DNA of 64,000 bases from positions 87,632,644 to 87,696,643 of the forward strand of contig CM075767.1 of the NCBI GenBank assembly GCA_037974665.1. Direction: 5' to 3'. The position numbers were made by a program, and so were the translations under genes. Positions 1-11,960 of this stretch are shown piece by piece (the first letter of the stretch is position 1; each line of letters begins with the position of its first letter). The notes under the pieces are model-generated. The model saw only the letters and a list, made by a program, of their open reading frames with translations. It was not told the DNA's origin and ran no database searches. This DNA comes from Ehretia macrophylla. Its lineage: Eukaryota > Streptophyta > Magnoliopsida > Boraginales > Ehretiaceae.

Positions 1-3000
1 AATGGCCCAAGGCCGACCACATGCTTGAAGGATGCAAAGGCTTTCATTTTTTTGTCATATTCTTTCATTTCTCTTTCATTTCTCCTTCTTTTCTCTCACT
101 TCCCTCTCATTTTCTCTCTCCATTCGGTTTTGGCTGAGTTATCTCCACCTCCTAGCTCATCTTCTTCATCATATGGTGCAACAAGACAAGCAACCATCAA
201 AGAAACTCAAGCAAACAAGCTAAGATGCGAAAACTACACTTGCATGTCCTTTGAAGCCTTCATTTCGGCCCTAGGTGAGTTTTAAGCTTCCATTTCTTTT
301 CTTCTTGTTATAACCTCATGAATGTACTAAGAGATTGATCACTAGGCTAGGAAAAATAGAGAAAACCAAGTTGGAATCTCGGCTAAGCAAGAAGAAGAAG
401 AGATTTGAGCTTCAACAAGTTTTTGTGCATCTTCTTGGTTGTTTGCTAAGGTGAGGGCTAAAACCTTTTGAAAACTCTTCAAAAATCCACATGCATGCTC
501 ATAAATGTATGTATTTGCTTCTGTACTTGAGTTATATGTTCGTTCATAAGCTTAAACAACCATGCATGGCAAGATCTTGGCTTGAAAGTGATGCTAGGTG
601 AAGTCAGATTGTTGACAGCTCTCTGACTAGACAGTTTCGAGGTAAGTTTAGCTAGGCAAATGATGTTACAAATTCTTGAAAATTAGTAGGTGACTATTTT
701 GGACAGTTTTGAACATTTTCCCAGAAATAGGCTGAAGCTAATTTTGACTCTAAGGTCCTCAAAATGGCAGTTCTTTAAAATGTGTCCAAATCTGGAAATC
801 TGGAAAAATGAAGCAGGTTTTGGCAAATGCACTGACCGTGTATAACGAACCAGATTTTAGTTAGTAAATGATATTAAAAATGCATGAAATTTTGTGTGCT
901 GCAATATTTTTCAGTTCTGGACATTTTTGTCAGAAATGGACCAAGGCTAAATCTTACCCTAAGGACCCCAAAAACATCAATTACTGAAAAGTGTGCAAAT
1001 CTAGACAGTTTTGTGCTATTCCACTGTTTCGGCTATATCTAATGATCCCGAACTCCAATTGATGCAAGGTTTGTTTCTGATTTTAGTTAACTCCTTAAGA
1101 TTTAATTTGAAATCTTATTAACTGGATTTGGAGATTGTTTGATTATCCTATTGATTGTGAGAATACAGCCTATTGCAGTAAAGGTTTCACTTAGCTATAT
1201 GCTTGGAAAATTGATGTAACCTCTCTTGTGGTACTAATAGCTTGGAATTGTGGTGTTGGAATGTTGTGTGAACTATTTTGGGTACTTGAGGGTGTTTGAA
1301 TTGAACGATGCATGACTTGAGAATGATTTTGAGTTGACTTAGGGTTTTAATCACACGGTTAAGCATGAAAAGGAAACCCTAATGACTAGGTAGTTTTGCT
1401 AAGTATTGATCATTTGGATATTGTGTGGAAATTATATGCTTAGTGGGCTGCCCGTAAATGTCTTATAACTTCAAATGTGATTTTGACCATTACATGTTGT
1501 CAAATAAGCTTTTCTTGCAAGCAAACCCACGTAGATGTTGTTGCATGTTGAATAATCGTATCACTTGATTACGTGGACTTCGAAATTAGTTATATGACTT
1601 GACTTGCATGTGTTACATGGCTGCCCGTTTAATGTTCATATGGCTCTATATGCCTTTCAAGTGAAATTACTTGTCTTATCGTGCCTTGTTTGACTACTTG
1701 ACAATGTGTGATCTTATAACTGCTCGGAGGTGACCTACTTTGTTGTCCTCCTAATGTGATATGTCAAATGTTATAAATGTGCATTGCATACGAGGTTGCA
1801 ACCTTTCATTGTGGCATGGTAGCGTTTCACGAACGCCGGGCGGCATAGGGCTTGCCGGTGCTCCCATGACTACCATGGTCCAATTCCCTCTCTCGCTTGG
1901 CATTCCACCATCGGAGAGTTAGGTCGTAGGATTTTGGGGTACATCCGGAGTACACCCACCTGGCATATTTTGGGGTTATTTGAAGTCGGCCGCAACTTTT
2001 GATTCTGGAATTGATCTGAGAGCAAAAGCTCACTGTATCCTTTTTACTATATGTAAGTACTCTCGCTTGGTTCCTGGAGAACCTCGGGGAGGAAAGACTG
2101 GTATTCCTATTCCTGTACTTATATGTAAGTACTCTCGCTTGGTTCCTAGAGAAACTCAGGGAGGAAAGACTGGTATTTCTGTTCCCTTACTTTGTATCCG
2201 TTACTCGATTTGTTTCATATATTTGCGTACCTTATTATTTGTAATACGTGACATGTTTTCAAAAAAATGAGTTTTCATAAGTTGAACCAAAAAATGAGTT
2301 TCAAAACCTATTTCTCGTTCCCCGTCGCTGAGTTCATAAGGACTCACCCTCTTTTATCATCTCAGGTGAAGAAGATCAAGAACAGGTACTCGAGGACGAT
2401 GTGCCTAACGATGATTCCTTGGAGTGATTGCCTGTCCCTACGTGCTTTTGTGCTTTGCCTGAAAGTAGTTGCTATATGGATATTGTGTTTGATTGCAAAC
2501 TATTCATTTTATTGATGTAAATGACCCCGTTGTAATTTGGGTCTAATTCTGGGATTGTACTATCTATAACCGGACAAACTTTTATTTGGTTGTTTGCTTT
2601 CGTTTTCTTAATTAGTAGTTATCGTAGGCATTCAAACCACTAGATGAACAATCAACTAAGTTAATTCTATCTAATTTCACTTAGGTGCTCATTTGCAAAC
2701 AAAAGGATAATAGGTACTTGCATGATAGGAAATTGACAAATAAACAGGACATAGTTATGATGTTAGGCTTATTAACCAAATGAGACTTTCAAGATAAACT
2801 AGTAGGCAAATCGGTTGGTGACAAATAGGAGTCCTTAACGGAATTGGATTAATGATTGGAATAATTGAGGCATTTAGAGAATTAGGTCAAACCAAAGAGC
2901 CCAATTATAGCCGTTATACTACCGGTTTATCAAAAAATTTTGGAGTTTAGGCCAAGACGTTAAGTATTAAATCTTCATGAACGGTTAAGTACGAGACGTG

Positions 3001-3059
3001 ACTTGAATGTTAAGAACACACCCTAGTCTAACCTTTATAGGCCGGGTTGGGGCGTGACA
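1..3059 (+). mobile_element. E0: LTR of the E4 family, truncated by the window edge
   Basis: This stretch aligns along its length with the E4 LTRs (44884-48638 and 51554-55328). It begins at a point matching about 0.77 kb into those LTRs and ends with the same GGGTTGGGGCGTGACA terminus. The 5S spacer resumes at once at 3060 (agttacgcgg). It is clearly more diverged from the two E4 LTRs than they are from each other, so it comes from a separate, probably older insertion. The left end lies outside the window, so it could be a solo LTR or the 3' LTR of a complete + strand element. The expected target duplication is agtta (3060-3064), but its partner cannot be seen. There is no credible open frame. 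The LTR hairpin TGAGT/ACTCA is kept at 2329-2346. Confidence 0.85.
2049..2192 (+). repeat. 72-bp tandem duplication inside the E0 LTR
   Basis: Two adjacent 72-bp copies (2049-2120 and 2121-2192) both begin atatgtaagtactctcgc and differ at a few positions. The E4 LTRs have a single copy here. The duplicated segment spans the TATA-like promoter region of the family. Confidence 0.8.
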
Positions 3060-3426
3060 AGTTACGCGGCGCACATCATACTGTTGGAAAGCTCTCCGAG
3101 AGCTCTACGACGGGGGTAGCTAGCTTGCTTGCTGTTCACTTTTTGGAGCCCAAAATCGAACATTTTTATCTGTTTCGGGCCACTTTTCTAATTAAGCTCT
3201 ATTTTTCCGTTCCGGATCGTAAGTCGTGAGCTGTTAAAAGGACGACAAACTTACTCGCGGGACATTAGAGGGCCCTACAACGCATCGATATTAGGTCTTG
3301 CGAGGATGATGCATTGTTGAAGCGGATGGGTTGTTGTTAAGCCCATTGGGCCTTCTCAATGGGCCATCTCTCTAGGCTGGGACTGTGAACCGTTAACACA
3401 TAAAGGAATTGTGCCCTCAACATGAT

Positions 3427-3545
3427 GGATGCAATCATACCAGCACTAATGCACTGGACCCCATCAGAACTCCGAAATGAAGCATGCATGGGTGAGAGTA
3501 GTACTAGGATAGGTGACCCCCTGGGAAGTCCTCGTGTTGCACCCC
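3427..3545 (+). pseudogene. 5S rRNA copy 1, degenerate
   Basis: About ten changes from the window majority, including G51A, T53G, G58A and T62A in the A-box region and G85A in the C-box. The base at -1 is T rather than C. Loss of the internal promoter makes transcription doubtful. Confidence 0.8.
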
Positions 3546-4102
3546 TTTTTCAATTTTTTTTGCTCCGGTTAGGGTTGCCAAGATACTTTATCCTCCACAT
3601 TTCTATTATCGAAGCCTACAGCACCTTGGGCAAGACAACTTCACTTCACGTGGAGGATGGGCCAGCAAACTGAGGGCGTAGGGCTTGTGACCAGGTCTCC
3701 GTCGCTCCGGTGCCCATAACTTTTGATCCGTAAGGAGTTACGCGGCGCACTGCATACCGTTGGAAAGCTCATCGAGGGCTCTACGACGGGGGCAGCTTGC
3801 TTGCTCGTTGTGCCCTTTTTGGAGCCCAATATCCAACGTTTTCATCAGTTTTAGGCCACTTTTCTAATTTAGCTCTATTTTTCGATCCCGGATCGTACGT
3901 CGTGAGCAGTAAAAAGGACGACAACATTACTCGCAGGACATTAGAGGTCCCTACAACGCGTCGATATCTCGTCTTGCGAGGATGCTGGGTTGTAAAAGCG
4001 GATGTGTTGTCCTTAAGCCCATTTGGTCTTCTGAATGGGCCATCTCTCTAGGCTGGGACTGTGAACCGTTAACACATAAAGGAATTGTGCCCTCAACATA
4101 AT

Positions 4103-4221
4103 GGGTGCAATCATACAAGCACTAATGCACCGGATCCCATCAGAACTGTGAAGTTAAGCGTGATTGGGCGAGAGTAGTACTAGGATGGGTGACCCCTGGG
4201 AAGTCCCCGTGTTGCACCCCC
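4103..4221 (+). rRNA. 5S rRNA copy 2, diverged
   Basis: Changes include G7A, C15A, C46G, C47T, C61A and T106C, plus a 1-bp loss in the C-run at 91-95 inside the C-box. The -1 base is T. Probably a weak or dead copy. The following spacer carries a 130-bp duplication. Confidence 0.75.
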
Positions 4222-4281
4222 CTTTTCAATTTTTTTTCTTCCGGTTAGGGTTGCCAAGATACTTTATCCACCACATTTCTA

Positions 4282-4540
4282 TTATCAAATCCCACGGCAC
4301 CTTGGGTAAGACAACTTCGCTTCAAGTGGAGGCTGGGTCCGCATACCGAGGGTGTAGGGCTTGTGACCAGCTCTCCGTTGCTCCGGTGCCCATAACTTTT
4401 GATCCGTAATATTAACGAATCACACGGCACCTTGGGCAATACAACTTTGCTTCACGTGGAGGCTGGGCCCGCAAACCGAGGGCATAGGGCTTGTGACCAA
4501 GTCTCTGTCGCTCCGGTGCCCATAACTTTTGATCCGTAAA
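4282..4540 (+). repeat. 130-bp tandem duplication within one 5S spacer
   Basis: The segment running from ttatcaaatcc to gatccgtaa occurs twice, offset by 130 bp (about 4282-4410 and 4411-4540), and accounts for the 802-bp unit. The copies differ at several sites. The second has attaacgaatc instead of attatcaaatc, a variant also seen in the spacers after copies 32, 35 and 36. Confidence 0.85.
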
Positions 4541-4876
4541 GAGTTACGTGGTACACAACATACCGTTGCAAAGCTCTCCGAGAGCTCTACGACGGGGGCA
4601 GCCAGCTTGCTCGCTGTGCCCATTTTTGGAGACCAAAATCAAACGTTTTCATCAGGGCCACTTTTCTTCTTTTGCTCTGTTTTTCCGTCACGGATTATAC
4701 GTCGTGAGCTGTTAAAAGGAAGACAACCTTACTCGCGGGACATTAGAGGGCCCTACAACGCGTCGATATCATGTCTTGCGAGGATGCTGCGTTGTTGAAG
4801 CGGATGGGTTGTCGTTAAGCCCATTGGGCCTTCTCAATTAGCTATCTCTATAGGCTGGGACTGTGAACCGTTAACA

Positions 4877-4883
4877 CATAAAG
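4877..4883 (+). promoter_or_regulatory. Representative 5S upstream TATA-like box
   Basis: CATAAAG lies at -28 to -22 from the 5S start at 4905, where plant 5S genes carry a TATA-like element. It recurs before almost every copy in the window. Variants are AATAAAG before copies 30 and 33 and CATAGAG before copy 25. Confidence 0.7.
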
Positions 4884-4904
4884 GAATTGTTCCCACAACA
4901 TGAC

Positions 4905-5024
4905 GGGTGCGATCATACCAGCACTAATGCACCGGATCCCATCAGAACTCCGAAGTTAAGCGTGCTTGGGCGAGAGTAGTACTAGGATGGGTGACCCGTT
5001 GGGAAGTCCTCGTGTTGCACCCCC
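4905..5024 (+). rRNA. 5S rRNA copy 3, the closest to the majority sequence
   Basis: 5S rRNA is the small RNA of the large ribosomal subunit, transcribed in the nucleus by RNA polymerase III with TFIIIA. This copy starts GGGTGCGATCATACCAGC, ends TTGCACCCCC and is 120 nt long, the usual plant length. Its internal promoter is readable: A-box around 50-64 (AGTTAAGCGTGCTTGG), intermediate element near 67-72 and C-box at about 80-99 (GGATGGGTGACC). It differs from the majority only at C94G and C95T. Upstream are CATAAAG at -28 and C at -1; downstream is a T-run. It is the best candidate in the window for a usable gene, although expression cannot be judged from sequence. Confidence 0.95.
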
Positions 5025-5026
5025 CC

Positions 5027-5041
5027 TTTTCAATTTTTTTT
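5027..5041 (+). terminator. Representative 5S polymerase III terminator
   Basis: TTTTCAATTTTTTTT begins two bases after the gene end at 5024. T-runs of this kind terminate RNA polymerase III, and the same TTTT-CAA-T8 arrangement follows nearly every 5S copy here. Confidence 0.8.
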
Positions 5042-5584
5042 GCTCCGATTATGGTTAAGAAGATACTTTATCCACCACATTTCTATTATCGAATCCCACA
5101 GAACTTTGGGCAAGACAACTTCGCTTCACGTGGAGGCCGGGTCTGCAAACCGAGGGTGTAGGGCTTGTGACCAGGTCTCCGTCGCTCCGGTGCCCATAAC
5201 TTTTGATCCGTAAGGAGTTACGCGGCGCACAGCAAACCGTTGGAAAGCTCTCTGAGACCTCTATGACGTGGGGAACAAGCCTGCTTGGCTGCGCCTATTT
5301 TCATAGCCAAAAATCGAAAATTTTCCTCAGTTTCGTGTCACTTTTCTTCTTTTGCTCTATTTTTCCATCGTGGATCGTACGTCGTGAGCTGTTAAAAGGG
5401 TGACAACCTAACTTGCGGGACATTAGAGGCCCCTACAATGCGTCGATATCACATCTTGCGACGATGCTGCGTTGTTAAAGCGGATGGGTTATCGTTAAGC
5501 CCACTGGGCCTTCTGATTTGGCCATCTCTCTGGACTGGGACTGTGAACCGTTAACACATAAAGGAATTGTGCCCTCAACATTAC

Positions 5585-5703
5585 GGGTGCGATCATACCA
5601 GCTCTAATGCACCGGATCCCATCAGAACTCTGAAGTTAAGCGTGCTTGAACGAGAGCAGTACAAGGATTGGTGACCCCCTGGGAAGTCCTCATGTTGCAC
5701 CCC
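5585..5703 (+). rRNA. 5S rRNA copy 4, diverged
   Basis: Eight or so changes: A19T, C47T, G65A, G66A, T73C, T79A, G85T, G109A. Several fall in the internal control region. The unit that follows is short (643 bp). Confidence 0.75.
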
Positions 5704-6227
5704 TCTTTTCAATTTTTTTTGCTCCGGTTAGGGTTGCCAAGATACTTCATCCACCACATTTCTATTATCGAATTCCACGGCTCCTTGGGAACTTCGTTTC
5801 ACGTGGTGGCTGGGCCCGCAAACTGAGGGCACAGGGCTTATGACCAGGTCTCCCTCGCACCGGTGCCCATAACTTTTGATATGTAAGGAGTTACGCGGCA
5901 CACAGCATACCGTGGAAAAGCTCTCCGAGAGCTCTATGACGGGGGCAGCGAGAATGCTGGCTGTGCCAATTTTTCGAGCACCACTTTTCTTCTCTTGCTC
6001 TGTTTTACAGTCCATGATCGTACGTCGTGAGCTGTTAAAAGGACGCCAACCATACTCGTAGGACATTAGAGGGCCCTACAATGCGTCGATATCACGTCTT
6101 GTGAGGATGCTGCGTTTATGAAGCGGATGGGTTGTCGTTAAGCCCATTGGGCCTTCTGAATGGGCCATCTCTCTAGGCTGAGACAGTGAACCGTTAACAC
6201 ATAAAGGAATTGTGCCCTCAACATGAC

Positions 6228-6347
6228 GGGTGCCATCATACCAATACTAATGCACCGGATCCCATTAGAACTTCGAAGTTAAGCGTGCTTGGGCGAGACT
6301 AGTACTAAGATGGGTGACCCACTGGGATGTACTCGTGTTGCACCCCC
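6228..6347 (+). rRNA. 5S rRNA copy 5, diverged
   Basis: Changes: G7C, G17A, C18T, C39T, C46T, G72C, G81A, C94A, A101T, C104A. The A-box is intact but the C-box and 3' stem are altered. A likely pseudogene. Confidence 0.7.
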
Positions 6348-6920
6348 CCTTTTCAAATTATTTTGCTCCGGTTAGGGTTGCCAAGATACTTTATCCACCA
6401 CATTTCTATTATCGAATCCCACGGCACCTTGAGCAAGACAACTTCGTTTTACGTGGATGCTGGGCCCGCAAACCGAGAGCGTAGGGCTTGTGACCAGGTC
6501 TCCCTCGCTCCGATGTCCATAACTTTTGATCCGTAAGAAGTTACACGGCACACAGCATACCGTTGCAAAGCTCTACGAGAGCTCTACGACGGGGGTAGCG
6601 AGCTTGCTCGTTCTGCCCGCCCAAAATCGAACATTTTCGGAGCCCAAAATCGAACGTTTTCATCAGTTTCGGGCCAATTTTCCTCTTTTGCTATGTTTTT
6701 CCATCCCAGATCGTACGTCGTGAGCTGTTAAAAGGACGATAACCTTACTCGCTGGACATTAGAGGGCCCTACAACGCGTAGATATCATGTCTTGCGAGGA
6801 TGCTGCGTTGTTGAAGCGGATGGATTGTAGTTAAGCCCATTGGGCCTTTTGAATGGGCCATCTCTTTAGACTGGGGCTGTGAATCGTTAACACATAAAGG
6901 AATTGTGCCCTCAACATGAC

Positions 6921-7040
6921 GGGTCCGATCATACTAGCCCTAATCCACCGGATACCATCAGACCTCCGAAGTAATGTATGCTTGGGGGAAAGTAGTCGTA
7001 GGATAGGTCGCCCCCTGGGAAGTCCTCGTGTTGCACCCCC
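6921..7040 (+). pseudogene. 5S rRNA copy 6, heavily degenerate
   Basis: Around sixteen changes, the most of any copy in the window. They include T53A, A55T, C57T and G58A, which destroy the A-box, and G85A, G89C and A90G in the C-box. The upstream CATAAAG and the T-run remain. Confidence 0.8.
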
Positions 7041-7599
7041 CTTTTCACTTTTTTTTGCTCTGGTTAGGGTTGCCAAGATACTTTATCCAATACATTTCTA
7101 TTATCGAATCCTACGGCACCTTGGGCAAGACAACTTTGCTTCACGTGGAGGCTGGGCCCGCAAATCGAGGGCGTAGGGCTTATGACCAGGTCTCCGTCGC
7201 TCCGGTGCCCATAACATTTGATCCGTAACGAGTTACGCGGCGCACAGCATACCGTTGGAAAGCTCTGCGAGAGCTCTACGATAGGGGCAGCAAACCTATT
7301 CGGCTGTGCCTATTTTTAGAGCCCAAAATCTAACATTTTCATCAGTTTCGGGCCACTTTTCTTCTTTTGCGATATTTTTCCTTCTCGGATCGTGTGTCAT
7401 GAGCCGTGAAAAGGACGACAACCTTACTCGCGGGACATTAGAGGGCCCTACAACGCGTCAATATCACGTCTTGCGAGGATGCTGCATTATTGAAGCGGAT
7501 GGGTTGCCGTTAAGGCCATTGGGCCTTCTGAAATGGGCATCTCTCTAGGCTGGGACTGTGAACTACTAACACATAAAGGATTTGTGCCCTCAACTTGAC

Positions 7600-7719
7600 G
7601 GGTGCGTTCATACCAGCACTAATGCACCGGATTCCATCAGAACTCCGAAGTTAAGCGTGCTTGGGCGAGAGTAGTACTAGGATCGGTGACCCCCTGGGAA
7701 ATCCTGGTGTTGCACCCCC
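7600..7719 (+). rRNA. 5S rRNA copy 7
   Basis: Changes: A8T, C34T, G85C, G102A, C107G. The A-box is intact; the C-box has one change. Its spacer is interrupted after unit position 234 by element E1. Confidence 0.8.
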
Positions 7720-7833
7720 CTTTTCAATTTTTTTTACTCCAGTTAGGGTTGCTAAGATAATTTATCCACCACATTTCTGTTATCGAATCCCACGACACCT
7801 TGTGCAAGACAACTTCGCTTCATGTGGAGGCTG

Positions 7834-10387
7834 TGTAACACCCCGATCCCTCTAAAGACCGGGAGTTCTATCAATCAATCTATTCACAAACCAATTCCAA
7901 ACCCAAGAAAAATTTTTAGGGAAAGATGGACGGAGTCTCCCCTGTTTCTAGGCAAAATGCAAAACCTGTAACAGCATATAAGTGGACCAGCACCGTGTCC
8001 AACCATACAAACACCTCAACGCCATCCGAGTCTTGTTTCTCAACAAATAAACACAACAAATATATATATACATTTCCAGTTTAAAAACTAACCTATCTCT
8101 TTTCATCTTTGATAAGAACATTCATGCTAGGCAATTAAACTATTCTAACCCATTGCATAAAATAGACTATCATACCATTCTAATTCTTTTCCTTTGGACA
8201 ATACAAACATGCAATGAAGTTAAACTATACTAATTGAATACATAAACCAGCTTATCATTCTACCTGAATTACCTAGTTAAATTTAAATTACATTCTTCTA
8301 ATATTAAATACATACAATACATGAAACATACATTTTTGCATCTTTGACAACTCAAGCCACATAGCACGCAAGATAACTCTTCAAGCACGAACTTTCACGT
8401 AATCACGAACTTTCCAGCTAACATGGCATTTCCTGAAATGTGGTGGTGAGAAGTGAGTATACACAACACGTATACTCAATGAGGGCGAGATAGATATCGA
8501 GGTGGAGAAAAAGAAGTTCGTGCAATGCAAATAGGTACAGTTAAGCAATATAATCAATAAGAAAGCATTCAATATACACGACAATACAATAAACAATTTA
8601 AAGAAAGCATTAACACAACCGTTCAAAGCTATACCACACTCTGAAGGCTATGGTTCACTCGAGCGAGAAATGTACCGATCACGAATTCGATGACTTTAAC
8701 GATGACGCGCCAGCTCACGTACCTTATAACCCCCGTTAGAGTACTCCGGACATACTTTGTCAATTCTACGACCCAAACTACTTAAGTGGCGACCCAAGCG
8801 AGAAAGGGAATAGGACACGGAGCTAGAGCAAACAACACTGGCAACCCAATGCTACCCAGAGAGGCCCATCACTCACGCGCCTGACACTTATGCAATGCAA
8901 TACAAGCTATTTAACGATAATCGAGCAAGGCACTGAAGTGCAAGTTAGTAACAACAGGCGATACAATAAGCACACAATAAGCAACTATAATCAATTAAGT
9001 AACAAGAACAACACCAGCAAGCATTATCAACAGTTGATATACAAATTCAATCATAATCAACTTTAACAAGCATTATTAAGCATTAACAAGCATTCTACAA
9101 GCAAAATTCTATGAAAACCAACAAAAACAAAAAATGACCCCAACTTACCAAACGCTACTACTTTCAAACGAGCCACGAGTTTTGGGAACCGACTTCACCC
9201 ATCTCCCTAGGACACCATAAGGCCCGTCTAAAGACCACGAAACCCTACTTTACCCTAGAATTTCCATAAAGCCCCGATTTTCCCCTTTGCTCATTTGAAC
9301 TACACCTACCTCAACCGATCACCCAACCAATGTCACAACTGAACCAAAAGTGCTTACATGGCATACTACGACAATGCCTTCACGCAAAACGAGAAAATAC
9401 CAGACTTGACCTAATAATCCCAACATAAACATTGACATTTTTATCCATTTTTCCATTACACAAACAAAATAAACCACGCATTTTAGCATTTTAGCATATC
9501 TAGCACCTTTCTGCATCAACAGAACCCAACTCGGACCAAAATTTCGAACGGGGGTTTACTATTCACGTTTTTCACTATTCAATCAACCTTTGAAATACAA
9601 TAATCAATTTTAACCGCAGAAATTGCTAAAAACTTATAAAAGTAAGGTCTACTAACATCATAGAACATATTTCAAGCAACAAAACGAATTAAACAACATT
9701 ATATACGCAATTTCTAAAAATAAAGTCTTGACATCATATTTTCTAATGCGCAAATAATGATGCATCCCTCACCTTAGCTGCTAATAGATGCTAGGAAAAC
9801 AACGTTAGAAGCCTTGGAAACGATCCCGTGCAAGCTCACACGAATATTTGAAGATTTGAAGTTGAAAATTCTTTTTTTTTCTTTTCTCCTTGAACTCTTG
9901 GTTTTCTCTATTTATTTTTCTGCTTTTCCTTTGTTTTTTTATGCTATTTTATGCTTATAAAAGATGACAACAATAGTCAATGGTCAAGGCTTCGGTCAAC
10001 CCGCTAAACCAAAAGAGCTATGCGCGACCTTACGAAAACGGCCATAACTTCTTCTAGAAAACTCCAATTCACGAACGGTTTGAAGCCTCAGAAACTAGAC
10101 TCATAGAGATTTCCAACCATATATAATTTGCTACCTAAATCTTCCCCAATTGGTTCAGATTTAATTCCAAAGTTGACCCAAAATTTGACTAACTTAACAT
10201 TGCATTTTTTTATTTCTAATCCCAAGTTTGCCCTTTATTAAACATTTCAAAAATTCTCAGCTTGTCCTAGTTTGTCAATTTATAAGAAAAGTCAACTAGT
10301 TTGGTCAAAGAAGGCGAAAGGTCAATAAAATGCAATTTAAATGAACTTTAAATGTTATTGAATACATGCCAGGTTCGGGGTATCACA
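7834..10387 (-). repeat. E1 3' LTR (left copy)
   Basis: 2554 bp, the same length as the right copy. It contains a perfect hairpin, TGAGTATAC (8454-8462) and GTATACTCA (8470-8478) with a 7-nt loop. Short frames in it recur in the other LTR at matching positions and are not genes. Confidence 0.9.
8454..8478 (-). promoter_or_regulatory. E1 LTR hairpin
   Basis: A perfect 9-bp inverted repeat (TGAGTATAC / GTATACTCA) around ACAACAC. It occupies the same relative place as TGAGCAA/TTGCTCA hairpins in E2/E3 and TGAGT/ACTCA in E0/E4. The right LTR copy (12581-12605) has one stem mismatch. Confidence 0.6.
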
Positions 10388-10400
10388 TCCTTCCCCCCTT
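10388..10400 (-). other. E1 polypurine tract
   Basis: The - strand reads AAGGGGGGAAGGA directly before the 3' LTR, the position for priming plus-strand DNA synthesis. The preceding bases (ttaaaacaattgcg on the + strand) match the end of the E2/E3 polyprotein gene. Confidence 0.8.
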
Positions 10401-11947
10401 AAAACAATTGCGTCCTCGCAATTCTTCTTCCAATAGGACTCTACATCATCTGACATCCAAATTTGACTAATCTTCATCGGTTGCTGAGCAAGACACTACA
10501 TAAGGACATCCAAAGAAAACCAATCTAAGAAACCCGAGTAGTACTGCCCAAAAATTCCAAAATAATAAGGCCAAATAAAGGCTCTAGAGAATACCAAATA
10601 GAACTCCAAATAAAAATCTTACTAGACATGAATGCCATAATAGAATCTCAACTAAAAGTACCGAGAACATACCAATAAACAGTCTGAAGTAAAGTCTAAA
10701 CGAGAACCCAAGTACTGCTCAGGAAGACTCCAGACAAGAAATCCAGTCAATCATATTACAGAAGTTTCAAGGAAGACTTCCAAAATATAGCTCAAGAAGC
10801 ATCTGAATAGGGAATCCAAAATGTACGCCAACATATATATACTTATCAAAAGTCCATGAATGAACACCAAGCTGAATAACCAAGTAGATTCCCAAAATAA
10901 TATTGCTACCGAATATTGGGTAAAATACCAGAGGGAATGTCGTGCAGGTGTACCATATACTATTGAAGAATTCCAATCACGATTGCCGATAAAATATCAA
11001 GAAAGACTAGAGCGGAGATATTGTAGATAATATTATGCAGTAAGTCCGATAAGAATTCCGATTGCCAAGTCCACTGAGAAATGTCCACAAGGAATACCAA
11101 AGTAGTACGCCTCACGCAAAACTGATCATTGTAAGTAGACTCAAATCAAAGTTTCCCATAAGAATGCAGAAAGAACACCAAAGTTTGATTAAAATCCAAA
11201 CCAAGTCTCCCACGAAATGCCAATATAGAAATACCCGATGAATGCCTAATAAGGAAATATTAAGAAAATGCTCCAAAGAATAATCATGTAGAACTCCAAA
11301 GAAAGTCATTTATACTAAGCATAGGAGATAACCTTAGAGGAATCCCAATAAACAACTCCAACTATAAATACCAACTCCCAAATAAAGGGCTAGTCAAATA
11401 CTGTTCATTCCCGTCAATCCACATAACTTGAAGGGCCTGCTACTAACCACTTCTCTTCAGCGAAAGGAAGAAGTCTTTCTTACCATTTCAACAGGACATG
11501 TATGAATGCCAAGATATCACATTTATACATATGTGCCTTAAACTATTATGCAAGCAAGTTTGTAAAACAGTTTGTTCAACAAAGTCACTCAGGCACGACA
11601 ATCAAGTCAAGCACAACATAATCAATTCAAATCACGGCATAATCAATTCAAGACATTTCAATACACACATTAAAAGCAATACTTCAAGCAAATAACAATT
11701 CACAAGGTCGATTCGATTCACGATGCCAATTCAATAGGTCAATTCAATACACAACTAGACACTTCACTTCACGTAACACACATTTAGCACATAACACATA
11801 ACCATATCACATAGGTGCATACATTCAAGTCAAGACACACAATCTCACATGCAAGCATACACTTTCAAGACACACTTAACAAGCACACATTCAACGATCA
11901 TTACCCACCAGACCGAGGACCCTGTCTCGGCTTATGAGCTAAACAAC
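10401..11947 (-). other. E1 internal region without coding capacity
   Basis: About 1.5 kb, A-rich on the + strand, with many loosely similar words such as gaataccaa, actccaaat and aattcaa, but no strict period that I can see. No gag, protease, reverse transcriptase or integrase motif is recognisable and no open frame exceeds about 70 codons. A leader motif shared with the other families sits at 11901-11919 (on the - strand CTCGGTCTGGTGGGTAA). Confidence 0.75.
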
Positions 11948-11958
11948 CTCTGATACCA
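11948..11958 (-). other. E1 primer binding site (tRNA-iMet)
   Basis: The - strand reads TGGTATCAGAG, complementary to the 3' end of plant initiator tRNA-Met, starting two bases after the right LTR. Confidence 0.85.
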
Positions 11959-11960
11959 CC

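Larger units (their letters stand above)
3060..7833 (+). repeat. 5S rDNA tandem array, block 1 (copies 1-7)
   Basis: Each unit is a ~120-bp 5S gene plus a ~558-bp spacer. Start-to-start distances are 676, 802, 680, 643, 693 and 679. In order, the spacer holds a T-run, a segment with CACGTG ending in GGCTG, a CATAACTTTTGATCCG segment, an AGCTCT-CCG-AGAGCT inverted repeat, GAGGGCCC, two TGGGCC motifs about 80 and 67 bp before the next gene, and a CATAAAG box at -28. The 802-bp unit has a spacer duplication. The 643-bp unit lacks about 31 bp after the GAGCAC segment near 5980. The 693-bp unit repeats a short CCCAAAATCGAAC segment near 6620-6655. The spacers hold no other gene. Confidence 0.95.

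Noticed and set aside
3917-3925. Inverted repeats in the 5S spacer as transcription terminators of bacterial type
   Set aside because: The sequence is plant nuclear DNA. The T-run after each gene already accounts for polymerase III termination, and the AGCTCT-CCG-AGAGCT repeat lies mid-spacer.
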